This document shows positions 1 through 6,070 of a stretch of DNA of 9,823 nucleotides, one piece after another. The DNA comes from SLQH01 sp964612995. GTDB taxonomy: Bacteria > Planctomycetota > UBA11346. Numbering within the stretch: position 1 is the stretch's first letter; each line of letters starts with the position of its first letter. Below the pieces are notes generated by a model. That model did no database searches. It was given only the letters and a program-made list of their open reading frames with translations, and had not been told where the DNA came from. Position numbers and translations under genes: made by a program. The stretch covers positions 1-9,823 of the forward strand of contig CAZTGE010000146.1 in the NCBI GenBank assembly GCA_964612995.1. Reading direction: 5' to 3'.

Positions 1-2
1 CG

Positions 3-1064
3 GATGCGGCGATGCAGGAGCCGATTGCCTTCTACGAGTATGACGGCAAGAACCGGCGCGTGTCGAAGGCCGTGCCCGATGGCGGTGCCGGTTACATCCG
101 GCGGGATATCTATTACAGCACCGGCTGGCAGGCGGTGGAGGAACACGCTGATCCGGTTGCGGATCCGACTGTTGTGGCCAGTGCCCTTGTTCGCGAGGCT
201 TGTTGGGATATTCGGTATGTTGATGCGATGGTGTGTTATTGGGGTGATGATGATGGTGATGGAGTGGTGGATGATGGGGCGGTTTATCCTACGACGAATT
301 ATCTTTATTCGGTGGGGAGTGTTGTGGGGGAAGATGGCGGCGTTGTTGAGCGGTATGTTTATGATGCGCATGGGACGCGGCGGGTGTTGGATGGGGATGG
401 GGTGCCGAGTGAGTCTGATGGTGTTCAGCTGTACGGGTTTACCGGGCGTAGGCTCGATGATGAGACCAGCCTCTGGTACTTCAGGGAGAGGTATTATGAT
501 AATAAGCGGGGGCGATTCTTGAAAAGGGATCCGCTTGGATATGTTGACGGTATGTCATTGTATCGCGCTTACTTCTGTCCGCTGCTGTTGGACTATTCTG
601 GTTTGTCAATTACGGAGGTGGCATCAGCAGTCAACTGGTCATATTGGTGGAGACTGAAGTCCTGGTGGCGCGACGCTGGCGCGACAATTGTCAATACCGA
701 TCTGGAGGTCCAGAAGGAGAAGGTTAGTCACAAGCATAGTATACCTGGAAAGACCAATGCGACTTGGCATAAGCATAGGTGGGATTGGGGGAAGACCTGG
801 TATGATTTCGCTTCAGACTATAAGTCCACTGAGGTGAAATGCCCATGTTATGATAAATATGGCAAGAAAACTGATGAGGAAACATGGGATGGAATTTTGC
901 TTTACCATATTCATGTTATGTCCCAGGAAAAAGGCATAAAGATCACGAAGGTTACTAGTAACTACTCAGGCCTCGCCACCCCTATGCGGCGACCGGAGCA
1001 TTCGTGCGGCGCTGGCCGGTTGCCGCCTCTGGCAGCCATGGCCGTCCGGCAAGTGCTTCGCTGA
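3..1064 (+). CDS. RHS repeat-associated core protein, C-terminal part with variable toxin-like tip, 3' end replaced by IS sequence
   Basis: The frame is open at the left edge, so only the C-terminal end of a much larger RHS/YD-repeat protein is present. YD-type repeats (YEYDGKNRRV, RYVYDAHGTRRV) lead into the hallmark core, LYGFTGRRLDDETSLWYFRERYY followed by GRFLKRDPLGYVDGMSLY, and a degenerate DYSG (usually DPSG) at about 592-603. In this family the core forms a shell around a C-terminal toxin released after it. Here the tip runs from about 604 to 957 (about 118 residues). It is visibly more AT-rich than the core and rich in Trp, Lys and His (VSHKH, WHKHRWDWGKTW, LLYHIHV). I do not recognise the toxin fold. 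From 958 the frame reads into the inverted repeat of an IS element, so the last 35 or so residues are transposon-encoded and the native end, with any downstream immunity gene, is missing. Probably non-functional. The RHS identity is sure. Confidence 0.85.
   Translation, partial: DAAMQEPIAFYEYDGKNRRVSKAVPDGGAGYIRRDIYYSTGWQAVEEHADPVADPTVVASALVREACWDIRYVDAMVCYWGDDDGDGVVDDGAVYPTTNYLYSVGSVVGEDGGVVERYVYDAHGTRRVLDGDGVPSESDGVQLYGFTGRRLDDETSLWYFRERYYDNKRGRFLKRDPLGYVDGMSLYRAYFCPLLLDYSGLSITEVASAVNWSYWWRLKSWWRDAGATIVNTDLEVQKEKVSHKHSIPGKTNATWHKHRWDWGKTWYDFASDYKSTEVKCPCYDKYGKKTDEETWDGILLYHIHVMSQEKGIKITKVTSNYSGLATPMRRPEHSCGAGRLPPLAAMAVRQVLR
958..972 (+). repeat. Left terminal inverted repeat of the IS66-like element
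   Basis: GTAACTACTCAGGCC is exactly the reverse complement of 3391-3405. It begins inside the RHS reading frame and marks where native RHS sequence ends. Identity between the two ends stops after 15 bases. Confidence 0.92.
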
Positions 1065-2454
1065 TGGCATCAAACGGGTGGATGCCGTTCTTTGCCGTCG
1101 TCGAAAGGTAGGACCTGACGATGCAAAACTCCTGGGCCCCGGCCTCTGTGCGGAAACCGCCGATGATCTTGAGGAGGGTTTTCGCCGGGCGGATATCCCG
1201 CTCAGCCTGGTTGTTGGACCAGGGCACCTCGGGGTCATGGAGATAGCGGAGCGTGGCCGTTTGGTGATGATGCAGGCGATCGAGCAGTGCGAGTGTTTTG
1301 CCGCGCTTCGGTCGGCCGCGGGCGCGCGGGGTTGACGGTGGTTCAGGTGCGGCGGTGTATCCGGCTCGGATCCATCTACGATAACGTCGGATGAGGGCGG
1401 CGGTCTTGTCGGCAGGTATGGGTTGGCCGTTGTCATGGAATTGTTCTTTGAGCCGCAACCCGTCGTAGAGGACGTTCTTGAGGTTCTGAGCCCAGCGCGC
1501 GCCATCGCGGGCGACGACACCGTCGAGTTCGCGCACGAGGTGTTCGTTGCAGACGGCGTGATCGCAATCGGTGAACGTGAAGTAGGGTGACCAGTGATCG
1601 TGGACCGCGACGCCGGTGTAACCAGGCAGAACGCCCATCGCCTCGGTGGCATCCGTTCCGCGTCGGCGATGACACAGCAACAGGGTCAGCGTGAGGGTGC
1701 AGCAGACGTGCATCCAATAGCGGGCGCCCGCGAAGCGAAACCCGGTTTCGTCACAGCAGACGCTCGGCGCGGCGTACAGGGCATCGGTGACCGCGGTGAT
1801 GAAGGGCGTCAAACATGCTGCGGTACGTCGACGACAGGTGCTGATCCAGCCCTCGCTGACGTGATGACCGGTCAGGGTCTTGATGATGTGCGCGGTGCGC
1901 GCCAGAGGAACAAAGTGGCCGATGTGCAGATACACGGCCAGTGCTGAGAGCCGCGGGCCGTACTGCGTCGGCTGCTCTGCGCCCGGCGGCGGCATGGCAC
2001 GCCCGGTTCTCTGGCAGTGCGGGCAGGCCTTCTGTTCGCATCGGTGCTCGGTGACCTGAAGCGGCATCTGCGGCAGATCGAAGACCTGATGGACGGATGT
2101 CCCCGCAACTGCCTGCCGCCGCAGATCGTGCCCGCAATGTGTGCACGTCTCCAGCGCATGCTCCACCACCCGATCCGGTTCGGCCGCGGGCTCGAGCCGG
2201 TGACCGGCGTGCCCGGGTTGACCACCGGATTTGCGCCCGGATCGGCGCCTGAGCGATCGCTTCTTGCCGCGCGGATCCGAGGAGGGCGGCGCATGCGTGG
2301 TGCGGCTATCGCCGATGGGCGTGCGCTTGTGGGCCAGCGCGGCATCGCGTTCCTGCTCCAGTTGCAAGATGCGTGCCACCAAGGCCGCCGCACCCTGATC
2401 GACCAACGCTGCCAGATCTGCACGCCTGGCAAGGATGGAATCAAGTTCGTTCAT
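982..2454 (-). CDS. tnpC: IS66 family transposase (TnpC-type DDE transposase)
   Basis: A 490-residue protein of usual IS66 TnpC length, which catalyses cut and strand transfer of the element. Domains in order: an N-terminal leucine-rich coiled segment (about 1-45), a basic linker with SGGQPGH (76-82), a zinc-ribbon with paired cysteines C104/C107 and C144/C147 (CTHCGH and CPHC), and the DDE catalytic core. The expected acidic triad is visible as D235 in CCDETGFR, D286 in AVHDHW and E418 in NNQAERDIRP. The IS66 C-terminal signature follows at about 429-468 (IIGGFRTEAGAQEF, then STTAKNGIHPFDAI). The ATG overlaps the stop of the upstream DUF4338 gene as ATGA (2451-2454), which suggests translational coupling. 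No internal stop or frameshift is seen, so it is likely active. Family identity is certain. Confidence 0.95.
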   Translation of the reverse strand: MNELDSILARRADLAALVDQGAAALVARILQLEQERDAALAHKRTPIGDSRTTHAPPSSDPRGKKRSLRRRSGRKSGGQPGHAGHRLEPAAEPDRVVEHALETCTHCGHDLRRQAVAGTSVHQVFDLPQMPLQVTEHRCEQKACPHCQRTGRAMPPPGAEQPTQYGPRLSALAVYLHIGHFVPLARTAHIIKTLTGHHVSEGWISTCRRRTAACLTPFITAVTDALYAAPSVCCDETGFRFAGARYWMHVCCTLTLTLLLCHRRRGTDATEAMGVLPGYTGVAVHDHWSPYFTFTDCDHAVCNEHLVRELDGVVARDGARWAQNLKNVLYDGLRLKEQFHDNGQPIPADKTAALIRRYRRWIRAGYTAAPEPPSTPRARGRPKRGKTLALLDRLHHHQTATLRYLHDPEVPWSNNQAERDIRPAKTLLKIIGGFRTEAGAQEFCIVRSYLSTTAKNGIHPFDAISEALAGRPWLPEAATGQRRTNAPVAA

Positions 2455-3326
2455 CCGGCCAGCTCGCGCCGCATGCGTTCTTCGCGAACAAGAGGCAACA
2501 CCCGTACCTGTTTGACCGGAACGCGGATGGTGCGGTCGCGATCATCGCGTGATCGCCCCTTCGTGCGGCCCAGGTCCAGCCAGTTGGCGGCGGTGTAGCA
2601 CGTCCCCGCAAAACGCTCGGTATCGACGAAGGTCTCCACCAGCACCAAGGGGTGACCGGTCGCCGCACGCCAATCATCAACCAGCCGGTGAACCATCAGG
2701 GAAAGAAGATGCGACGCCAGATGCGGTATGCGCACCCACGGCAGGATGCAGAATCGCGTGTTGTTGGCGATGCGCCCCAAGAGGCGCATGCGATCCTCGG
2801 GGCTCCACCCGATCCAGCGGTCACGTGCGGTTACCTTCAGCGCCGCCGAGGCCCACACCGCGCACGCGAGCGGCCGTCCATCAGCCCCACGGGCAAGATA
2901 GCGGACATTGGCGCCGATCGCGTAGGCGTGACCCAGGTAGTGATGCTGCGACAGAAGGCTATCGAAGACTGCTGCAGAGGGTGTACGATAGGTGATCACC
3001 TCCAGCGTGACTGGCTGCACCGTCCCCAACGCACCAGCGATCGGACTGTCGTCGACCGCAACCGTTTCGATGACACGCGAGGCGCGCCGGGCGGGTATCC
3101 GCCGTCGCTCGGGAAGCCGCAATAGACCTCGCTCGCCAAGACGTGCCAGCATCCGCCGACATGACATGTCCTTCAGCCGACCGGCACCGTTGCGCCAATC
3201 CCACTGCGTGACCAACTCGTCTGCAATTCGCCGTCTCGACCACTCGGGATTGGCGTCGATCAGTGCCTGGATCGATGCGAGATCACCCGCAGCCAGGCGC
3301 CGGCCCTGTACCGTAATAGCATCCAT
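2451..3326 (-). CDS. DUF4338 / DruA-family protein carried by the IS element
   Basis: A 291-residue protein matching the DUF4338 family (Druantia anti-phage protein DruA, PF14236). The N-terminal region (about 15-75) looks like a helical DNA-binding segment and ends in a basic RLPERRR. The core has the conserved blocks HHYLGH (128-133), RDRWIGW (168-174), NNTRFCILPWV (188-198), ETFVD (231-235) and AANWLDLGRTKGRSRDD (246-262). Its biochemical activity is not established. It is the first gene of a two-gene transposon operon and overlaps the transposase start by 4 nt. That is the position tnpA/tnpB hold in ordinary IS66 elements, so I infer an accessory role in transposition or target handling; a defence cargo role is possible but less likely. 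The ATG at 3326 is chosen because family similarity begins there; a TTG at 3368 would add 14 unconvincing residues. No strong Shine-Dalgarno is seen. Confidence 0.9.
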   Translation of the reverse strand: MDAITVQGRRLAAGDLASIQALIDANPEWSRRRIADELVTQWDWRNGAGRLKDMSCRRMLARLGERGLLRLPERRRIPARRASRVIETVAVDDSPIAGALGTVQPVTLEVITYRTPSAAVFDSLLSQHHYLGHAYAIGANVRYLARGADGRPLACAVWASAALKVTARDRWIGWSPEDRMRLLGRIANNTRFCILPWVRIPHLASHLLSLMVHRLVDDWRAATGHPLVLVETFVDTERFAGTCYTAANWLDLGRTKGRSRDDRDRTIRVPVKQVRVLPLVREERMRRELAG

Positions 3327-3390
3327 GCCAGGCAAGCGTAGCGCCAGGAACGACGGAACCCAGCACAAAGTCGGTGTGAAGCAGCTATGG

Positions 3391-3405
3391 GGCCTGAGTA
3401 GTTAC
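3391..3405 (-). repeat. Right terminal inverted repeat of the IS66-like element
   Basis: GGCCTGAGTAGTTAC is a perfect inverted copy of 958-972. It lies about 65 bp upstream of the DUF4338 ATG, so the operon's promoter is probably between 3327 and 3405, although no convincing -35/-10 pair could be picked out. Confidence 0.92.
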
Positions 3406-3543
3406 CATAAGATCACCATTCAGGGTTGACACGGGGCTCTATGAGCTGTCACCGCCGCTCTGCTCACGGTCGATTTCGGTCTGCCTTACAACCGCGATAC
3501 CTATCAGCGCCACGATACGGCGATCCGCATCAACGGCCACACC
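3406..3543 (+). pseudogene. Upstream remnant of the CARDB/PEGA-like repeat gene, frameshifted and cut by the IS
   Basis: Coding-like sequence continues upstream of the first usable start (GTG 3544). In the frame of the downstream gene, 3463-3543 reads LLTVDFGLPYNRDTYQRH and then DTAIRINGHT with no ATG, GTG or TTG. Further upstream a different frame (3410-3457) reads RSPFRVDTGLYELSPP. Removing two bases (CT) near 3458-3461 joins the two as LYELSPPLLTVDFG. The gene therefore seems to have lost its 5' end at the IS junction (3405/3406) and to carry a 2-bp duplication as well. The reconstruction is an inference from reading-frame continuity. Confidence 0.45.
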
Positions 3544-5208
3544 GTGGCCGAGTTGAAGGATGTCATCCCGGATGGGCGCTTCGTCTTCCCGGTCGATCCG
3601 GCTTGTCTGCGTTACCATCCGGGCGGCGTCGCCACCAACGATATCGTCTTCGACACGGCCCATCTCAACGGCGGCCATTATGTGATCACCACCGACTTCT
3701 CCCTGATCCAGTTCCTCAGCCACCAGGAACGAACGATCGTCGCCACGAGCCAGGAGGAGGCCGACCGCCTGGCCCAGGAGGAGTATGGGGTCCATGTCAA
3801 CCACGATCGCCCCGACGCCGCCATCTTCGCCAATCTCATCAGCGGTCTGCCCGACGACACCACCCGGCCGCAGACCATCACCCTGACCGTTCCGGTGATG
3901 AATGTCGGTGCCGTGCCCCTGGCTGGCGCCACCGTCCACTGCACCCGCAGTGAGGCTGACGCCTACGAGCCACTGGCCCCGCCCCAGACCATCAACACCC
4001 GCTTGGCGCCGCGCGAAGAGGCGGCGGTGTCCTTCAGTTTCGCCCACGATGGGAAGCCCTTGCAGGTGCGATTGCTCGTCGAAGCCGACGGCCCGGATGC
4101 CTGCTGGGACAATGATCGCCACCTGTTGACCCTGGGCGCCGCCGGGCCCGGTCGTGTCGAGGTCATCGCCGATGACGAGGCCACCTACAGTGTCTGCGCT
4201 CCGCATACCGGCGAGGCGGTGTTGACCCTGACCCCTGGCGCGCCGATGGAGATTCCCGCCGGTGCCTACGATCTCCGTGATGCCGCTGGCGAGGTGGTGC
4301 ATCCGGTGTTCGGGGTGCGTAGCAACGACCTCACCCGGGTCGACCTCGCCGCCATGGGCACGGTCACCGTGATCACCCCGAAAACGGTCGACCTGACCTT
4401 CACCGGCGATGCCGCGACCGTCACCGCGCCCAGCAATGCACCGTTTCGCTTGCCACCCGGTTGGTATCGCGTCGATGGCGGCAAGGATCTCTTCGTTCCT
4501 GATATCACCGTTCGCCGCGCGCGCGCCCAGACCGTGCGTGCCGATGCCGCCGGCTGGATCGAGGGCGATGGCTTCCACGACCGCTTCATGTACCGCCGCC
4601 TACGCGCCTTCGACATCCACGGCCGGGAAGTGGCCAGCACCCTCGAATCGAAACTGAAACTCCGACCGGGCACCTACACCCTCCGCAAGCAGCACGCCTA
4701 TCTCGAACAGGTGGCCGTCCGGGCGGGCAAGACCACGCCGGTGACCTTGCGGCACGCCGGCGGAATACGCGTGGAAAGCGTGTTGCCAAAGATGAACAAG
4801 CATTACTTCCATGCCTTTGACGCCAACGGCAGGCGTCGAGGAAGGATGTGGGTCAACAGTATGACCGCCGTGCCGGTCGGCACCTATACGGTGGAGGTTC
4901 ACGGCAATACCTATGAGGATGTGAAGGTCGAGGATGGGGAGATCACCACCATCGCCCTCGATGGTTGGGGCGCATTGGAGGTTGCCCACGATGTGGGTTG
5001 TTGGGTCCAAGTTCTGGACATCAATGGCGAGCCGGTGAAACGCGGCTATCGCGGCGAATACATCTATCTGCGCCCCGGGACCTACAGCGCCAAACTGACC
5101 CTCCCGAACAGAACTCTCCTGGGCGTGATCGAGGATATCGTCATCACCGAAAACGAGCTGACCAATGCCCGTCTCCCGGTGTCTGAGGAGGACAAGGAGG
5201 ACGAATAG
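3544..5208 (+). CDS. CARDB-like domain protein with five tandem PEGA-like modules, 5'-truncated
   Basis: 554 residues from a GTG that is only the first available start; coding sequence evidently extends upstream to the IS element. Residues 1-105 are an unassigned domain (VIPDGRFVFPVDP, FDTAHLNGGHYVITTDF, TSQEEADRLAQEEYG). Residues 110-198 resemble a CARDB-type beta-sandwich (LTVPVMNVGAVPLAGATVHC, then EAAVSFSF and LLVEADGPDACWDNDRHLLTL). Residues 203-546 are five tandem modules of about 70 residues, each with a short PxGxY-type motif: IPAGAYDL (237), LPPGWYRV (303), LRPGTYTL (373), VPVGTYTV (443) and LRPGTYSA (509). An acidic tail, EEDKEDE, ends the protein. Such architecture suggests a surface or envelope protein with adhesive or scaffolding modules, but the N-terminus that would carry a signal peptide or a first functional domain is lost. 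No enzyme motif is seen. Expression from this start is doubtful. Confidence 0.65.
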   Translation: MAELKDVIPDGRFVFPVDPACLRYHPGGVATNDIVFDTAHLNGGHYVITTDFSLIQFLSHQERTIVATSQEEADRLAQEEYGVHVNHDRPDAAIFANLISGLPDDTTRPQTITLTVPVMNVGAVPLAGATVHCTRSEADAYEPLAPPQTINTRLAPREEAAVSFSFAHDGKPLQVRLLVEADGPDACWDNDRHLLTLGAAGPGRVEVIADDEATYSVCAPHTGEAVLTLTPGAPMEIPAGAYDLRDAAGEVVHPVFGVRSNDLTRVDLAAMGTVTVITPKTVDLTFTGDAATVTAPSNAPFRLPPGWYRVDGGKDLFVPDITVRRARAQTVRADAAGWIEGDGFHDRFMYRRLRAFDIHGREVASTLESKLKLRPGTYTLRKQHAYLEQVAVRAGKTTPVTLRHAGGIRVESVLPKMNKHYFHAFDANGRRRGRMWVNSMTAVPVGTYTVEVHGNTYEDVKVEDGEITTIALDGWGALEVAHDVGCWVQVLDINGEPVKRGYRGEYIYLRPGTYSAKLTLPNRTLLGVIEDIVITENELTNARLPVSEEDKEDE

Positions 5209-5237
5209 GCGCTATCCGAGGCGGTTCGGGGCGCTCC

Positions 5238-5845
5238 TCAAGGCTCGTCGTTGTCGATCTTGAAGTGACGCAGGCCACGGCGACCACGGCTTTTGAACTC
5301 ACCATCACCCTTGATCAGTGGCCACACGGTGCCCTCGGCGTCATAGAGCTCGGCGGAGTAGGTGCCTTCGGGAGGTCGACGGTGTAGCGACCGCGGTCAT
5401 CGGTAGCGGTGAGAATGGGCTGCGGATCGGGTTCGGCGGGCCGGCGCATGGAGCCGATGATCTGGAGCACCTCTTCTCGGCTGCTCGTGCCACCGTATTC
5501 GCAGAGGATCCACAGGCCGTGATTGGTGTCAGTGATGGTGAACCACGCGCTCCAACTGGCGCGCCGTCCCCCATCCTTCTTCAGGTCATGGACATGGAAT
5601 TTCGACCCGCCGACCTCCTGGATGCCGTGATCCTTGACCAGTGTGTAGGGCGGGGTCATGGTTTGGGTGACGCGCTCGACGAAGGTGGACAAGGGCATGC
5701 CTTCGGCAGGAAGCCGGAAGAAGCGGATGTTCACCTGGGGGATCCGGCCTTGGTGAACGACCGACCCAAGCCCGTCACCAGGGCCGCTCAAAGCTCGGCC
5801 CCTGGGACCGCCGAGCACCAGCTCGGCAGGGAAACAGGGGGCCAC
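5238..5845 (-). pseudogene. Frameshifted hypothetical gene, convergent with the CARDB/PEGA-like gene
   Basis: Read on the minus strand, a coding-like frame begins within the palindromic element (GTG 5845; native-looking sequence from about 5778) and reads VVHQGRIPQVNIRFFRLP, then TPPYTLVKDHGIQEVGGSKFHVHDL and SWSAWFTITDTNHGLWIL, up to DDRGRYTVDLP near 5371. There the frame breaks into KAPTPPSS. A -1 shift restores LPEGTYSAELYDAEGTVW, followed by PLIKGDGEFKSRGRRGLRHF and KIDNDEP with a stop at 5238-5240. One missing base in a C run (CCC for an expected CCCC) explains it. The restored PEGTYSAELYD resembles the PxGxY motifs of the gene at 3544, so the two may be related surface proteins. The N-terminus overlaps the repeat at 5779-5911, so the true start is unknown or lost. 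I do not recognise the family. Confidence 0.55.
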
Positions 5846-5911
5846 AACATGGGCCCATCATGCGATGGACCCATGTTGCGGCCCCGTCATCCCGAGCTTT
5901 GAGCGGCCCTG
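5779..5911. repeat. Nested palindromic element (133 bp)
   Basis: The outer arms are a perfect 20-bp inverted repeat: CAGGGCCGCTCAAAGCTCGG at 5779-5798 and its complement at 5892-5911. Inside are two more hairpins. One pairs 5840-5859 with 5864-5883 (18 of 20 positions, 4-nt loop). The other pairs CCGAGC 5811-5816 with GCTCGG 5821-5826 (loop acca), extended after a bulge by CCCTG 5800-5804 with CAGGG 5827-5831. The unit can fold as a three-way junction on either strand. It may be a REP/MITE-like non-autonomous element or a structured RNA. No target duplication is seen. Confidence 0.75.
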
Positions 5912-6036
5912 CGCCCGGCACAACCCCACCATCGGGGGCGAGGCCCTGCCGGCGGCGACACGCATAGCACACCAGACTGTGGTTGCTTCCCGAGACACCC
6001 GCGGGCTGCCCTTCGAGCTTCTGCATCGAGCGACGA

Positions 6037-6064
6037 TTGCCATATGCTATCGCGCACGTAGCAT
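6037..6064 (+). promoter_or_regulatory. Possible promoter of the rhomboid gene
   Basis: TTGCCA (6037-6042), a 16-bp spacer and TAGCAT (6059-6064) resemble a sigma70-type promoter. Transcription would start at or next to the GTG at 6071, giving a leaderless mRNA, which agrees with the lack of a Shine-Dalgarno sequence there. This is motif-matching only. Confidence 0.25.
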
Positions 6065-6070
6065 GGTCGC

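Larger units (their letters stand above)
958..3405. mobile_element. IS66-like insertion element carrying a DUF4338/DruA-family gene and an IS66 transposase gene
   Basis: A 2448-bp unit is bounded by perfect 15-bp terminal inverted repeats, GTAACTACTCAGGCC at the left and its complement at the right. The GTAA terminus is typical of the IS66 family. The element contains two minus-strand genes, the DUF4338 gene and then the transposase, with a 4-nt overlap. The transposase stop lies only 10 bp inside the left repeat. IS66 elements usually encode TnpA, TnpB and TnpC and make 8-bp target duplications. Here no tnpA or tnpB is seen, and the 8 bp on each side (ggttacta at the left, cataagat at the right) do not match. 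The element itself looks intact, but the flanks have been rearranged since insertion. Confidence 0.9.

Noticed and set aside
951..962. Palindrome GTTACTAGTAAC at the left IS junction
   Set aside because: Only 12 bp, formed by the junction of flank and inverted repeat; not repeated at the right end, so probably chance.
2017..3125. Plus-strand open frames across the transposon
   Set aside because: They are antisense to the transposase and DUF4338 genes, with no domain signal.
2451..3326. A complete Druantia defence system
   Set aside because: Only the DruA-like gene is present. No large DruE-type helicase or other Druantia partner lies nearby, and the gene is inside a transposon with its own transposase.
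935..3418. Similar strings cataaagatcac (935) and cataagatcacc (3406) flanking the IS as a possible target duplication
   Set aside because: The left copy ends about 10 bp before the inverted repeat, while the right one abuts it directly, and the strings differ by an indel; this does not fit an IS66 8-bp duplication.
3439..4578. 379-residue minus-strand open frame
   Set aside because: It is antisense to the CARDB/PEGA-like coding sequence, is low-complexity Gly/Asp/Val-rich and has no recognisable domain; it is a GC-rich shadow frame.
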